NCBI RefSeq assembly: GCF_900625025.1
Contig: NZ_LR130574.1
Location: forward strand, 186,001-250,000
From: Lachnoclostridium sp. Marseille-P6806
GTDB taxonomy: Bacteria > Bacillota > Clostridia > Lachnospirales > Lachnospiraceae
Direction: 5' to 3'
Length of the DNA: 64,000 bases
The position numbers and the translations under genes are program-made. Under the pieces are notes generated by a model. It made no database searches, was not told the DNA's origin, and saw nothing but the letters and a program-made list of their open reading frames with translations. This document shows, in pieces, positions 25,769 to 36,671 of this stretch. How positions within the stretch are numbered: position 1 is the first letter of the stretch; each line of letters opens with the position of its first letter.

Positions 25769-27229
25769 TTACAGATTCTTTTCCGCCACCTCATCGAGGA
25801 GACGCAGCTTCGTATCATACAGCTTCTTCGAGAGGTCGACGTACATCTGGTGAGGATTCACGAGACGGCGCGATTCCTCCCAGAGGGTATTCTGCTCTTT
25901 CATGCAGTATTCCCGTATCTTCATGGTCGGCATGGAGCTGTAAACGCACTCGCCCGCCCGGAAAAGCTGCACCATCAGCTCGCGGAGCTCATACTCGCCC
26001 GCTCGGCACCGCGTCTTTTTCCACGGCTCCTGCGGGTCAAAGAGCACCAGATCCTCATCCTCAGAATAGGTCTCATCCGCAAAGCAGATGAGATCGGCCT
26101 GCACCTTGCCGTTCGCCTTATCGTAAATGCGGTATATCTTCTTGTCTCCCGGATTCGTCACCTTTTCGGAATTTTCAGAGACCTTGATTTTCGGAATGAA
26201 CGTCCCGTCGTCCCCCATGACGGCCGCGAGCTTATACACACCGCCGAACGCCGGATTGTCCTTCGCCGTGATGAGATTCGTGCCCACGCCCCACGAATCG
26301 ATGGCCGCTCCCTGCGTCCGCAGCGAGTCGATCAGATACTCGTCGAGATCGTTCGAGGCGCAGATCTTCGCCTCCGGATAGCCCGCCTCATCGAGCATTT
26401 TCCGCGCTTTCTTTGAAAGATAGGCGAGATCCCCCGAATCGAGGCGGATGCCGATATGATCCGTAGGAAGTCCCTTTTCCCTCATATAATCAAAGGTCCG
26501 GATGGCGTTGGGCACGCCGCTTTTCAGCGTGTCGTAGGTGTCGACCAGAAGCGTGCAGCCCGTCGGGTACAGATCCGCATAGGCCTTGAACGCCTCCATC
26601 TCCGAATCGAAGCTCATGATCCAGCTGTGCGCATGGGTTCCCATGACCGGCACGTCGAACAGCTCGCCGCACAGGACATTGGAGGTTCCGACGCAGCCCG
26701 CGATCACCGCCGCCCTCGCGCCGTAGGTCCCGGCATCCGGCCCCTGCGCGCGCCGGAGGCCGAACTCCATCACGCCGCCTCCCCGCGCCGCATAGCAGAT
26801 GCGGGCCGCCTTGGTGGCGATCAGGCTCTGATGGTTGATGATATTGAGGATTGCCGTCTCCACAAGCTGCGCCTCCATGATCGGCGCGACGACCTTAACG
26901 AGCGGCTCCCGGGGAAAAATCAGCGAGCCCTCGGGGATCGCATAGATGTCCCCGGTGAAGCGGAAGTGCGCAAGATATGTAAGAAAATCCTCGTCAAAGA
27001 GTCCGAGTCCCCGCAGATATGCGATATCCTGCTCCGAGAAGTGAAGCTCCTTGATGTACTTGATGAGCTGCTCCACGCCGCACATGACAGCGTACCCGCC
27101 GCCGCAGGGATTTGTGCGGTAAAACGCATCGAAGATGACGGTGCGGTTTTCTTCGTTGTGCTTGAAATATCCCTGCATCATGGTCAGCTCATAAAGATCC
27201 GTCAGCAGTGTCAGATTCTGTCTGTCCAT
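25769..27229 (-). CDS. pncB: Nicotinate phosphoribosyltransferase
   Basis: A 486-residue enzyme that converts nicotinate and PRPP to nicotinate mononucleotide in NAD salvage. The N terminus NLTLLTDLYELTMMQGYF, the central GTHAHSWIMSF, and LVDTYDTLKSGVPNAI plus IGIRLDSGDLAYLSKKAR are family signatures. The length is that of the long Gram-positive form. It starts 15 bases after the Na/Pi cotransporter gene and ends at a strong terminator. Confidence 0.95.
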   Translation of the reverse strand: MDRQNLTLLTDLYELTMMQGYFKHNEENRTVIFDAFYRTNPCGGGYAVMCGVEQLIKYIKELHFSEQDIAYLRGLGLFDEDFLTYLAHFRFTGDIYAIPEGSLIFPREPLVKVVAPIMEAQLVETAILNIINHQSLIATKAARICYAARGGGVMEFGLRRAQGPDAGTYGARAAVIAGCVGTSNVLCGELFDVPVMGTHAHSWIMSFDSEMEAFKAYADLYPTGCTLLVDTYDTLKSGVPNAIRTFDYMREKGLPTDHIGIRLDSGDLAYLSKKARKMLDEAGYPEAKICASNDLDEYLIDSLRTQGAAIDSWGVGTNLITAKDNPAFGGVYKLAAVMGDDGTFIPKIKVSENSEKVTNPGDKKIYRIYDKANGKVQADLICFADETYSEDEDLVLFDPQEPWKKTRCRAGEYELRELMVQLFRAGECVYSSMPTMKIREYCMKEQNTLWEESRRLVNPHQMYVDLSKKLYDTKLRLLDEVAEKNL

Positions 27230-27244
27230 AGCGATACCTCCGTG

Positions 27245-29149
27245 CTACACCCTGAGCGCCTTTTTGACGGCCTTGGCGCTCTTTTCCTTTTTGGCCGCCT
27301 TGCCGGATTTTGCTCCGGCCGCCGTCTTTTCGCGCTTTACATATTTATCCACTGCGTCCGCCGTCCCGTCCTCATCCTTTTTCAGTCCCGGAAGAGCATA
27401 GGTCTCCTCAAACTGGCGCACCAGTGCGCTGAACTCCGGGGTGGCCGCCTCCCGCTCGTGCATAAGATACTCATGCGTATCAAAACCGTCCTCGCCCACC
27501 TGCAGAAGATCCACCGCTATGTTTGAGCAGTGATCCGCGACGCGCTCGTAGCTGATCGCTATATCCTGAAGAATGAAGCCCGCCTCCACCGTACACTTGC
27601 CCTTGCGGAGCCGGCGCACATGGCGGCGCTTTTCTTCCATATTGATCCCGTCGATGACGCTCTCGAGCGGCTCCACCTGCCTCGCCAGCGCAAGATCATT
27701 GTCGATAAAGGCCCGAACCGCCATGTCCACAATGCTCGACACGGCTTTCCCGTAGACCTGCATCTCCTCTTTCGCCTTGGCGGAGAACGCCAGCTCTTTC
27801 TCGTGCAGCTCTCTCGCCGACTGCATGATGTTGAGCGCATGGTCGGTCATTCTTTCAAAATCGTTGACGCAGTGCAGAAGAATCGACAGCGTATGGCTCT
27901 CCCGCGCGGAGAGATTCCCCCGGCTCAGCTTCACAAGATAAGAATTGAGCTGATCCTCGTAGTCGTCAACCATTTCCTCAATGCGTCCGACCCGGGCCGC
28001 CTTTTCCTCGTCATAGACAAACACAAGCTCCATGGCGGCGTCCATGGCCTCGCGGGAATACTTTGCCATATTCCCCATCGCCGTCCCGGCCTGCTCGAGC
28101 GCAAAGCTCGGCGTATCAAGAAAGTGCTCGTCAAGAATAGCGATCCTATGCAGCGCCGTCTGTTCCCCGGGGAGCACCGGAATCATCCTCTCGACCATAC
28201 GGACCAGAAGCTCCGAGCCGGGCAGAAAGACCAGCAGCGCAGCGATATTAAAGCAAGTGTGGATGGTTGCGATCATCACCGGGCTTGTGATCACGCCCAT
28301 GAACGGAAAATGAACGATGGAATTGATCGCGTAGAAGGAAATCATGAATACGCCGGCCTTGATGATGCAGTAGATCATCTGGAGCCATGCCGCCCGTCTG
28401 GCCGTGCGGTTTGCACCGATTGCACCGATGAGTCCCGTGATCGCGGAGCCGATGTTCGCTCCCATGAGCGGAGGGAACATGGAGCCGACCGTCAGGGAGC
28501 CGCTCATGGAAATCGCCTGAAGAATACCGATGGAGGCCGAAGAGCTCTGCAACGCCACCGTGACGATCAGTCCCGCAAGAAGCCCCAGAAGAGGGCGGTT
28601 TGAAAACATGGTCAGAAGTCCCACAAAATCGGGATCGTCCGCGAGCGGGGACAGTGCACCGGACATCGTCGTCATGCCGATCATCAGCACGGCGAAGCCC
28701 ATGAGAATCTGCGCCGCCTTGCGGGTCCTGTCCTTTTTGGCCATCATGATGAGAATCACGCCGGCAAGCGCCAGAATCGGCGCGAAATGATCCGGCTTCA
28801 CAAGCGACAGAAATACGTTGCTTCCCGAAATGCCTGTCAGGGACAGGAGCCATGCCGTGATGGTCGTTCCGACGTTGGCGCCGATGGTGACGCCGACCGA
28901 CTGCTCGAGCGTCATGATCCCCGAATTGACAAGGCCGACGACCATGACCACCGTCGCGCCGGAGGACTGGATCACCGCCGTCACGCCGGTTCCCAGAAGA
29001 GCCCCTTTCCACTTATTGGAAGTGAGCCGTTCGAGCAGCCGCTCCAGCTTTCCGCTGGAGGCCGATTTCAGACCGGCCCCCATGACCTCCATCCCGTAGA
29101 GGAACAGAGCCAAGCCTCCGAGCATCTCTATGAACTGAAATATTGTCAT
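27245..29149 (-). CDS. Na+/Pi cotransporter family protein with C-terminal PhoU-like domain
   Basis: A 634-residue membrane transporter. The membrane half has duplicated signatures GTGVTAVIQSSGATVVMVVGL and TVALQSSSASIGILQAIS (QSS motifs of the NptA family), with helices up to about residue 310. The cytoplasmic half (about 340-560) is PhoU-like helical, with EMVDDYEDQLNSYLVKLSRG. The last 30 residues form a Lys/Ala-rich basic tail. Predicted to move phosphate with sodium. Its promoter is at 29302-29330, leaving a leader of about 145 bases in which nothing was recognised. Confidence 0.92.
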   Translation of the reverse strand: MTIFQFIEMLGGLALFLYGMEVMGAGLKSASSGKLERLLERLTSNKWKGALLGTGVTAVIQSSGATVVMVVGLVNSGIMTLEQSVGVTIGANVGTTITAWLLSLTGISGSNVFLSLVKPDHFAPILALAGVILIMMAKKDRTRKAAQILMGFAVLMIGMTTMSGALSPLADDPDFVGLLTMFSNRPLLGLLAGLIVTVALQSSSASIGILQAISMSGSLTVGSMFPPLMGANIGSAITGLIGAIGANRTARRAAWLQMIYCIIKAGVFMISFYAINSIVHFPFMGVITSPVMIATIHTCFNIAALLVFLPGSELLVRMVERMIPVLPGEQTALHRIAILDEHFLDTPSFALEQAGTAMGNMAKYSREAMDAAMELVFVYDEEKAARVGRIEEMVDDYEDQLNSYLVKLSRGNLSARESHTLSILLHCVNDFERMTDHALNIMQSARELHEKELAFSAKAKEEMQVYGKAVSSIVDMAVRAFIDNDLALARQVEPLESVIDGINMEEKRRHVRRLRKGKCTVEAGFILQDIAISYERVADHCSNIAVDLLQVGEDGFDTHEYLMHEREAATPEFSALVRQFEETYALPGLKKDEDGTADAVDKYVKREKTAAGAKSGKAAKKEKSAKAVKKALRV

Positions 29150-29301
29150 GGCAGACCTCGTGCTGCGGACGCTCTCTCAGGGCGCACCGCCCCGTTCCGC
29201 AGGATATCATGCGGCGCGAGGTTCTGCGCAGCACAGGCCTCGTGAGCAAGCATCGGTTATACCGGCGCTCCGCATGGAGCTTCCGGCGTCATACATTGTA
29301 A

Positions 29302-29330
29302 ATTTTATATGAATTTTTACTTAAAAACAA
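29302..29330 (-). promoter_or_regulatory. Promoter for the Na/Pi cotransporter-pncB operon
   Basis: Minus-strand TTGTTT (29325-29330), a 17-base spacer and TAAAAT (29302-29307) in an AT-rich patch directly after the mfd stop. Confidence 0.5.
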
Positions 29331-29340
29331 GTTAACAGCG

Positions 29341-32300
29341 TCACCGGAGCAGCTCGGACATGCGCACGAGCAGCTCCTCCGTCGTGACCAGCAGCATCTC
29401 CTCTTCCTTTTCCCTGAGGCCGGAGGGCTTCCACGAATACTCGAACTCCGGAGGCTGGGCGATAAAGCGCAGGCGCGGCCGGTATGCCGCAAGAAAGGCC
29501 GGGATATTCTCCACGCGCAGGCGGGCAAAGGGCGCAGGAACGAGCCGTATCATCCCCGAATAGCCCCGGATCTCGGCAATCTCGAGCTTTTTTGCAACCG
29601 AACGGATGAGCGCGATGCGCAGGAGATTTTCCGCCGGCCCGGGGATGCTGCCGAAGCGGTCCGTCAGCTCATCCCGCATATCCTCGCAGTCCTCCGTGGA
29701 GTCAACGGCCGCAATTTTACGGTAAATGTCCATCTTCTGCTCTTCATTGACGATATAGCTCTCCGGCAGAAAGGCATCCACGTCGAGCTTCACCTCGGTC
29801 TGCACCTCGGGCCGCTCGTCCCCGTCCGCAGGCGCGGAGCCGGGCGCTGCGGGGAGCGGGAGCCCCTCCCCGTCCGCAGAGACAGCACCCGGAAGCTCTG
29901 CGGGCGCCGCCTCCGCCCGGCTCTTCGCCTTTCGGATCGCCTCGTTCAGCATCTTGCAGTAGAGATCGTAGCCCACAGCCATCAGATGGCCGCTCTGCGT
30001 TTTTCCGAGCACGCTCCCCGCACCGCGGATCTCCAGATCCCGCATGGCGATGCGGTAGCCGCTGCCGAGCTCCGTGAACTCGCGGATCGCTGCGAGCCGC
30101 TTCTCCGCCTCCTCGGCCAGCATGCGGTCTTTCTTATACATCAGAAAAGCATAGGCCGTGCGGGCGGAGCGCCCGACGCGCCCCCGGAGCTGATAGAGCT
30201 GGGCAAGACCCATGCGGTCCGCATCGTTGATGATGATGGTGTTGCAGTTGGAAATATCCAGCCCCGTCTCGATGATCGTCGTCGAGACAAGCACATCAAT
30301 GCGATGACTGATGAAGTCATACATGATGCGCTCGAGCTCGTCCTCTTTCATCTGCCCGTGCGCAAAAGCGATCTGCGCCTCCGGGACCATCTCCCGGAGC
30401 CGTCCGGTGATGAGGTCGATGTCGTTGACCCGGTTGTGGACGAAATACACCTGCCCCTTGCGGGAGAGCTCGCGCACAATCGCCTCCCGTATCATCTCCT
30501 CGTTGTACTCCATGACATAGGTCTGAATCGGTCGGCGCTCGCCCGGCGCCGTCTCAAGAATACTCATGTCGCGGATCCCGACAAGGCTCATGTGGAGCGT
30601 CCGGGGAATCGGCGTCGCCGTCAGTGTAAGCACGTCGACACTCTCCCGCGCCTGCTTGATCTTCTCCTTGGCCGCCACGCCGAAGCGCTGCTCCTCGTCG
30701 ATCACAAGAAGACCAAGCTTTTTGAACTTCACATCTTTGCTGAGCAGACGGTGCGTCCCGATCACGATGTCCACCGTGCCGTTCGTGACGCCTTTCAGCG
30801 TCTTCTTCACCTCCGCCGCGCTCCGGAAACGGGACAGCACCTCAATCGTGACGGGATAGGTGTGCATTCTCTCAAAAAAGGTATTGTAGTGCTGCTGCGC
30901 GAGAATCGTCGTCGGCACGAGCACCGCCGTCTGATAGCCGTCCTGCACCGCTTTGAACGCCGCCCGGATCGCGATTTCCGTCTTGCCGTAGCCCACGTCC
31001 CCGCAGATCAGCCGGTCCATGATTTTCGGCGACTCCATGTCCGCCTTGGTCTCGGCAATTGCCATGAGCTGATCCTCGGTTTCCCTGTACGGAAACAGTT
31101 CCTCAAACTCCCGCTGCCATTCGCTGTCTCCGGAAAACGCATGGCCGCTCCGAAGACGCCGCTTTGCGTACAGCTCGACCAGATCGTCCGCAATGACGCT
31201 GACCGCTTTCTGCACTTTCCGTCGCGTGTTCGACCACTCCTGCGTTCCGAGACGGTTCAGGCGGGGGCCCTTTGCATCCTCGCCGTTCCCCGCGTATTTT
31301 TGCAGCACCTCGAGATCGTTGGGAGAAACATACAGAATGTCGCCCCCGCCGTACTCGATCCGGATATAGTCCTTTGCGACATGCTCCACCTCGATCTTCT
31401 CGATGCCCCGATAGATTCCTATGCCGTGATCGACATGCACGACATAGTCGCCCGGCCGCAGCTCCACGTAATCCGCAATCGCGCCGGCCCCCTTGTGACG
31501 GTGCCGCTTTTTCTTTTGCTGCTTCTCCTCTCCGAAAATATCCGCCTCGGTAATCACGGCGAATTTAAGATCGGAGTATTCAAAGCCGTGCAGAACATGT
31601 CCGTATGCCGTTTCAATCTCGCCCGGAGCAAGCACGCGATCCGGGTTCTCGCTGAAAAAGGCGGTGACATCCGCCCCGGTCAGCTCCTGCGCCAGACGCT
31701 TCGCCCGCGTACGGGAGGCGGAGAGAATCACCGTGCTTCCTCCCTGCGCCCGTCTCTTCATAAGATCATCCAGAAGAGCCTCAAATCGGCCGTTGTAGGG
31801 GAGCGTCCCTCTCGCCCTCAAATGGACGGTATTTTTTTCTCCCTCCGGAAAAAACAGGCTCTGTGAAGAGAGCGTGCAAAGTCCCGCCCTGCGGAAAGCG
31901 AGCGTCCCCGCGGCCGCCCTCTCCACGGACAGAAGCAGCTCCATCTGCCCGGGCAGGATGTAGCCCTTTTCGGCCCGGTGGCTCATGCTCTCGCGAAATT
32001 CCAGCTCCACCGCCTCGCCCTGCTCGCGCACGCGCTCCGGCTCGTCGAAAATGAGGAGGCTCTCCTCCTTTGAAAAGAGGTCGAGAAAGTTCACGGTATT
32101 CGGATAAAAATAGTGGATATAGCTTTCCAGTCCGCTGTAATCACGCAGCTCCTCCGCCTGCGCGATCACCACGCCCACCGTCTGCCCGAGGCGCCCCGCC
32201 TCCTCTGTCTTTCCCTGCGAGCGGAGCACCGCCTCCTGACGCTCTTTTTCCTCCCTTATGCGGCGCAGGCCGTCCACCGCGCGGCTCTCCGAGAGGATCA

Positions 32301-32994
32301 TTTCCATCGCCGGGTAGATGCGGACAAGCTCCAGCGCCTCGATCCGCCGCTGCGTCAGTACGTCAAAGCTGCGGATCGACTCGATATTATCGTCCCAGAA
32401 CTCGATGCGGACCGGGTTGTCCTCCGTGAGGTCAAAAATATCCACAATATCGCCGCGAACCGCAAACTGCCCCGGGCTGTCCACCTGCGCGTTTCTCTCG
32501 TAGCCCATGGCCGCCAGACGCTTGGTGACGGTCTCGAGACGGATCGTCTCATTTTTGGATATGCCAAGAACGCTCTCCCGCAAAAGGGCGAGCGGAAGCT
32601 GCGGCGTCATCAGCGCCGCAAAGGTCGCGACCACCGTGACCGGACGTCCCTCCAGTATCCGGCGCAGGCAGCGCAGGCGCTGTATTTCAATCTCGCGGCT
32701 GCGCAGATCCGCCTGATAAAAGATGAGGTCCTTGGCCGGAAACAGCATGGTATTGCGATCATAGAGCAGGCAGTCGTCATAGATTTCCCGCGCCCGAAGA
32801 TCGCTGTATGTCAGGAACAGTCTCGACTTTGCCCGGCTCTGCAGCGCTTCATCCGAGGCAAGCGCAAAGGCGAGATGAACTTTCTGGGAATCCACGCAGC
32901 CGTCCGCCGCGGCCTCACCTCTTTGGGGACGGAGGGAGGCAAGCATGGCTTCGTACTGGGGAAATCCTTTCAGCGGAGAAAATAGCGTTTTCAT
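29341..32994 (-). CDS. mfd: Transcription-repair coupling factor
   Basis: A 1217-residue Mfd that releases RNA polymerase stalled at DNA lesions and recruits UvrA. Domains in order are a UvrB-like N-terminal module, a CarD-type RNA-polymerase-interacting domain (about 508-575, [18 protein letters not shown]), a RecG-like helicase with GDVGYGKT (about 664-671), a Walker B DEEQRFG (about 765) and TATPIPRTL, and the C-terminal TRCF domain. The ATG at 32994 follows GGTGAT; an in-frame ATG at 33006 would use bases from the repeat element. An Ala/Pro/Glu-rich linker interrupts the region after the helicase. Confidence 0.96.
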   Translation of the reverse strand: MKTLFSPLKGFPQYEAMLASLRPQRGEAAADGCVDSQKVHLAFALASDEALQSRAKSRLFLTYSDLRAREIYDDCLLYDRNTMLFPAKDLIFYQADLRSREIEIQRLRCLRRILEGRPVTVVATFAALMTPQLPLALLRESVLGISKNETIRLETVTKRLAAMGYERNAQVDSPGQFAVRGDIVDIFDLTEDNPVRIEFWDDNIESIRSFDVLTQRRIEALELVRIYPAMEMILSESRAVDGLRRIREEKERQEAVLRSQGKTEEAGRLGQTVGVVIAQAEELRDYSGLESYIHYFYPNTVNFLDLFSKEESLLIFDEPERVREQGEAVELEFRESMSHRAEKGYILPGQMELLLSVERAAAGTLAFRRAGLCTLSSQSLFFPEGEKNTVHLRARGTLPYNGRFEALLDDLMKRRAQGGSTVILSASRTRAKRLAQELTGADVTAFFSENPDRVLAPGEIETAYGHVLHGFEYSDLKFAVITEADIFGEEKQQKKKRHRHKGAGAIADYVELRPGDYVVHVDHGIGIYRGIEKIEVEHVAKDYIRIEYGGGDILYVSPNDLEVLQKYAGNGEDAKGPRLNRLGTQEWSNTRRKVQKAVSVIADDLVELYAKRRLRSGHAFSGDSEWQREFEELFPYRETEDQLMAIAETKADMESPKIMDRLICGDVGYGKTEIAIRAAFKAVQDGYQTAVLVPTTILAQQHYNTFFERMHTYPVTIEVLSRFRSAAEVKKTLKGVTNGTVDIVIGTHRLLSKDVKFKKLGLLVIDEEQRFGVAAKEKIKQARESVDVLTLTATPIPRTLHMSLVGIRDMSILETAPGERRPIQTYVMEYNEEMIREAIVRELSRKGQVYFVHNRVNDIDLITGRLREMVPEAQIAFAHGQMKEDELERIMYDFISHRIDVLVSTTIIETGLDISNCNTIIINDADRMGLAQLYQLRGRVGRSARTAYAFLMYKKDRMLAEEAEKRLAAIREFTELGSGYRIAMRDLEIRGAGSVLGKTQSGHLMAVGYDLYCKMLNEAIRKAKSRAEAAPAELPGAVSADGEGLPLPAAPGSAPADGDERPEVQTEVKLDVDAFLPESYIVNEEQKMDIYRKIAAVDSTEDCEDMRDELTDRFGSIPGPAENLLRIALIRSVAKKLEIAEIRGYSGMIRLVPAPFARLRVENIPAFLAAYRPRLRFIAQPPEFEYSWKPSGLREKEEEMLLVTTEELLVRMSELLR

Positions 32995-33004
32995 GATAAT
33001 CACC

Positions 33005-33228
33005 ATGCCGAAGCACTTTGTGCGAGGCACGCGCCGTAAAAACACCCTGCGCCGGCGCGCAGGCTGCCGAGCCGCTCCGCGGCTCATGCCATCCCTCTAC
33101 CTAACAGCATTTTTCGCTCGCTGAAAGGTCCGCGCAGGCGGTTTTGCGGCTGCGATCAAAGGCTATTTGGGCTTCGACACAAATAGCCGTATAAAAAATC
33201 GGCGCATCAGCGTGATTTTTCACACTAT
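33005..33228 (-). repeat. Modular structured intergenic element, copy 2 (order A-C-B-D)
   Basis: A 224-bp relative of the element at 14346-14568. Modules on the plus strand are A 33005-33041, C 33043-33128, B 33129-33197 and D 33198-33228, so B and C are exchanged. Hairpins are kept: 33161-33169 with 33180-33188 (9 bp, one compensatory A-T to T-A change) and 33069-33085 (7-bp perfect stem where copy 1 has a mismatch). It occupies the whole gap between the pth stop and the mfd start, and D overlaps the last codons of pth. Confidence 0.85.
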
Positions 33229-33816
33229 GCTGATGTCTTTCTTATTCTTTCTGCTGTTGAAGCGGTTCATGGCGGCGTCGGCGCCCTCCTGCAGTATCAG
33301 GGCGGCCGCATCCGCGGCCTGCTCCTCTGCCTCGCGGATACGGCTCTCCGCCTCCCCGCGGGGACGTCCGAGGACATAATCCGCCAGATCATAGTCCGGA
33401 CCGGGCTTTGCCCCCACTCCGATCCGGATCCGCATAAACGCATCGCTGCCAAGCTGCTTCACAATATTCTTCAGTCCGTTGTGCCCCCCGGCGCTGCCCT
33501 TTTTCCGGATGCGGAGCTGTCCCTCCTCAAGATCGATGTCGTCACTGATGACAACCAGCTCCGAGGCCGGATCCGCCTTATAATAATCGACGATCTCCCG
33601 CACCGCCTCGCCGCTGAGATTCATATAGGTAAGCGGCTTGATCAGAAGAACCTTGTTCCCCTCGATGAAGCCTTTATACACCATGGATCTTCCGAAGCGG
33701 CTGCCCCCGTCCATGCGGTACCGCTCCCGGAGCACATCGATCACGGCAAAGCCGACGTTGTGCCTTGTTCCCTCGTATTCTCTCCCCGGATTGCCGAGTC
33801 CGCAGATCATAAACAT
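33220..33816 (-). CDS. pth: Peptidyl-tRNA hydrolase
   Basis: A 198-residue Pth that recycles peptidyl-tRNA. Catalytic and binding residues are visible in ICGLGNPGREYEGTRHNVGF (N9, H19), KPLTYMNLSG, VISDDIDLEEG and KGSAGGHNGLKNI. The length is normal. Its TGA lies inside module D of the repeat element, so the last residues (DISIV) were apparently set by the element's insertion or share its sequence. It probably heads a transcript with mfd. Confidence 0.95.
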   Translation of the reverse strand: MFMICGLGNPGREYEGTRHNVGFAVIDVLRERYRMDGGSRFGRSMVYKGFIEGNKVLLIKPLTYMNLSGEAVREIVDYYKADPASELVVISDDIDLEEGQLRIRKKGSAGGHNGLKNIVKQLGSDAFMRIRIGVGAKPGPDYDLADYVLGRPRGEAESRIREAEEQAADAAALILQEGADAAMNRFNSRKNKKDISIV

Positions 33817-33846
33817 AAGCGCCGAATCCCTCCGATATCGTGCACA

Positions 33847-33877
33847 ACAGAGGGAAGCCTTTACGGCTTCCCTCTGT
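33847..33877. promoter_or_regulatory. Perfect 13-bp stem-loop between glgD and pth
   Basis: Arms 33847-33859 and 33865-33877 enclose a five-base loop. No T run follows on the minus strand, so it may be a weak terminator or an RNA-stability element of glgCD. Confidence 0.55.
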
Positions 33878-33931
33878 CAGATTTCTGCTGTTTGCAGTAT
33901 ACACGATTGTAGCACATAAATGCGACAGCGC

Positions 33932-35050
33932 CTATATCGGATACCGGGCGCTCTTTTCAATGACGATCTTCACGTCGTTCTCACCCCGGTAATAGGCGTT
34001 CGCCTGCAGCGTCCCGCGGCTCTCCACGATGCAGTTCTCCAGATAGGTATTGTCGCCGATGTAGACGTCATTCAGGATGATGGAATTGCGGATCACGCAG
34101 TTATTGCCCACGTACACTTTCTGGAACAGGACGGAATTTTCCACCGTCCCGTTGATGATGCAGCCCGCCGCCGCGAGGCTGTTCTTCATCGTCACGCCGA
34201 CGTTGAACTTTGCGGGCGGCAGATCAAGAACCCTCGTATTGACCGGCGGGTACTGACGGAAGAAATAATCCCGGATCTCCGGGCGGAGGAAATCTATATT
34301 CGTCCGGTAATAATCCTCAACGGAGGCGATATTGCTCCAGTAGTCAGTCATGCGGTAGCCGTAGATGCGCTTCACATGGCGGTAGCGGATAAGGATGTCC
34401 TGCACCAGATCGTAGCGGCCCTCCTCCTGCGCTTTCTCCAGCAGCTCGATGAGCTGCCGCCTGCGGATCACGTAGATGCCGCAGGAAATGGTGTTGGAAC
34501 GGGCGACGATCGGCTTCTCCTCAAAATCGAGAATGCGCCCGTCCTCATCCATTCTGACCGTGCCGTAGCGCTCGACGCAGGCCTCCGCCGGCATCTCCCG
34601 CACCACGATCGTGATGTCCGCTTTTTTGTCGATGTGATACTTGAGGACCTCGTTGTAGTCCATTTTATAAACGCAGTCGCCCGACGCAATAACGACATAG
34701 GGCTCATGCGAGTGCCTGAGAAAACGGAGATTCTGCGCAATGGCGTCCGCCGTCCCGCGGTACCAGCCCCCGGACTCGCCGGTCAGCACTGGCGTCAGCA
34801 GATACATGCCGCCCTGCTTTCTGCCGAAGTCCCACCACTTGGACGAGCTCAGGTGCTCGTTGAGGCTGCCGGAATTGTACTGCGTGAGCACCGCCACTTT
34901 TTGAATGTGCGACCACTCCATGTTGCTCAGCGCAAAGTCGATGCTGCGGAAGCTCCCCGCGATCGGCATGGCGCACACCGCGCGCTTTGCCGAAAGCTCT
35001 TTCATTCTTCTGCTGTTTCCGCCTGCCAAGATGATCCCTATCGCTCTCAT
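33932..35050 (-). CDS. glgD: Glucose-1-phosphate adenylyltransferase subunit GlgD
   Basis: A 372-residue nucleotidyltransferase homologue that pairs with GlgC in ADP-glucose synthesis. It starts [16 protein letters not shown], has [30 protein letters not shown] and a left-handed beta-helix C terminus ([15 protein letters not shown]). The nucleotide loop lacks the full GxGxRL catalytic pattern of GlgC, consistent with a regulatory subunit. ATGA overlap with glgC indicates coupled translation. Confidence 0.93.
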   Translation of the reverse strand: MRAIGIILAGGNSRRMKELSAKRAVCAMPIAGSFRSIDFALSNMEWSHIQKVAVLTQYNSGSLNEHLSSSKWWDFGRKQGGMYLLTPVLTGESGGWYRGTADAIAQNLRFLRHSHEPYVVIASGDCVYKMDYNEVLKYHIDKKADITIVVREMPAEACVERYGTVRMDEDGRILDFEEKPIVARSNTISCGIYVIRRRQLIELLEKAQEEGRYDLVQDILIRYRHVKRIYGYRMTDYWSNIASVEDYYRTNIDFLRPEIRDYFFRQYPPVNTRVLDLPPAKFNVGVTMKNSLAAAGCIINGTVENSVLFQKVYVGNNCVIRNSIILNDVYIGDNTYLENCIVESRGTLQANAYYRGENDVKIVIEKSARYPI

Positions 35051-36318
35051 ACGCCGTCCTCCCTGACAAGGCTCCGTCCGCTCTCAAGACGGCCGTCCGG
35101 ATAGTCCTCCGGGACGGTGCTGCCGGAGATAAGCACATTCTTGCCCGCCGAAACATGCGGCGGCACAATGCTCTTTTCCCCGACGACGACAAGACCCTCG
35201 CAGTATATCTCCGGATTGGTCTCGTTCGGCTGCTCGCAGCCCTCGCCAAGACGGACACCCTCCCCGATCCGGACGCCCTCGGCCGTAATGACCTTTTCGA
35301 GACGGCAGCCCTCGCCGATCACCGTGTCATTCATGATAATGGAGTCGCGCACAACCGTCCCCGCGCCGATCGAGACGCCGGTTCCGATCACCGAGTTATA
35401 GACGCACCCGCAGATATCGCTCCCCTCGCCGATGATGGAGCGCTCCACCGCGCTCTCCGGGCCGAAATACTGCGGCGGCAGCGTCTCGTTGCGCGTGTAG
35501 ATCTTCCAGTATTCCTCATAGAGATTGAACTCCGGAATGATGTCGATCAGCTCCATGTTGGCCTGCCAGTAGGAGGTCAGGGTCCCGACGTCTTTCCAGT
35601 AGCCGTTGAATTCATAGGCGTACAGCGCCTCTCCCTTTTCCCGGCAGTAGGGAATGACATGCTTGCCGAAATCCAGATTCGGACAGTTGGCGTTGGACAC
35701 GAGCGCATCTCTCAGCGCCTCCCATGAAAAGATATAAATTCCCATGGAGGCCAGATTGCTGCGCGGCTGCTCCGGTTTCTCCTCAAAATCCACAATGCGG
35801 CGGCGCTCGTCCGTGATCATGACGCCGAAGCGCTTCGCCTCCTCCATCGGCACCGGCATGACGGCAATCGTGACGTCCGCTCCGCTCTCCTTATGGAAAT
35901 CGAGCATATTCTCGTAATCCATTTTGTAAATGTGATCGCCGGAGAGAATCAGCACGTAATCCGGGTGGTAGCCCTCCATATAGTCAAGATTCTGGTAAAT
36001 CGCATTCGCCGTCCCGGTATACCATTCGGTATCATGCATCTTCTCATAGGGAGGAAGCACCGTGACGCCACCCACATTGCGGTCAAGATCCCACGGAATC
36101 CCGATCCCGATATGCGTGTTGAGCTTCAGGGGCCGGTACTGGGTCAGGACGCCGACCGTATCCACACCGGAATTGATGCAGTTGCTCAGCGGAAAATCAA
36201 TGATGCGGTACTTCCCCCCGAAGCAGACCGCCGGCTTGGCCATCCGCGATGTCAGTATTCCCAGCCGGCTTCCCTGCCCTCCGGCCAGCAGCATGGCAAT
36301 CATTTCTTTTTTCGTCAT
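35047..36318 (-). CDS. glgC: Glucose-1-phosphate adenylyltransferase, catalytic subunit
   Basis: A 423-residue ADP-glucose pyrophosphorylase, the committed enzyme of glycogen synthesis. The pyrophosphorylase loop reads [15 protein letters not shown], followed by [41 protein letters not shown] and FEEKP. The ATG at 36318 follows GAGGAG. No glycogen synthase or branching enzyme is in the window, though malQ is nearby. Confidence 0.95.
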   Translation of the reverse strand: MTKKEMIAMLLAGGQGSRLGILTSRMAKPAVCFGGKYRIIDFPLSNCINSGVDTVGVLTQYRPLKLNTHIGIGIPWDLDRNVGGVTVLPPYEKMHDTEWYTGTANAIYQNLDYMEGYHPDYVLILSGDHIYKMDYENMLDFHKESGADVTIAVMPVPMEEAKRFGVMITDERRRIVDFEEKPEQPRSNLASMGIYIFSWEALRDALVSNANCPNLDFGKHVIPYCREKGEALYAYEFNGYWKDVGTLTSYWQANMELIDIIPEFNLYEEYWKIYTRNETLPPQYFGPESAVERSIIGEGSDICGCVYNSVIGTGVSIGAGTVVRDSIIMNDTVIGEGCRLEKVITAEGVRIGEGVRLGEGCEQPNETNPEIYCEGLVVVGEKSIVPPHVSAGKNVLISGSTVPEDYPDGRLESGRSLVREDGV

Positions 36319-36417
36319 TGCAGCTCCTCTGTAACTCTTTTTCAAAGCGGAGCATCTGCGCTGCCGGCGTTCAAAATGCTCTCCGTCCCCCGGCTTCCGC
36401 TCCGGTCTGTGTAATAA

Positions 36418-36446
36418 ATTATACCACAGGATTTGAGCAAAAGGAA
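36418..36446 (-). promoter_or_regulatory. Promoter for glgCD, extended -10
   Basis: Minus-strand TATAAT (36418-36423) preceded by TGG (extended -10), with a weak -35 (36441-36446) at 17 bases. It lies about 100 bases before glgC in the divergent glgC-murC gap, which otherwise holds only the murC promoter. Confidence 0.6.
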
Positions 36447-36569
36447 CATCCGGCGTTCTTTTTGAGTCGTTTTGCTGTGAAAATTGCACAAAACATTCCG
36501 TCCCGGCAGCCGTCAGCGCTGAGACATTCACAATTTTGCCCCGGAGCTCTCCCGCTCCGCCTTTTCATG

Positions 36570-36597
36570 TTGGTTTTCAGCGGATTTTTACTATAAT
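36570..36597 (+). promoter_or_regulatory. Promoter for murC
   Basis: TTGGTT (36570-36575), a 16-base spacer and a perfect TATAAT (36592-36597), 75 bases before the murC ATG. Confidence 0.6.
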
Positions 36598-36671
36598 AAA
36601 GAATATAGACGGGAATGCGCACAGCGCACAGCCGTGCCCCTCGTTTCTTTTCCAAGGAAAGGCAGACATCC

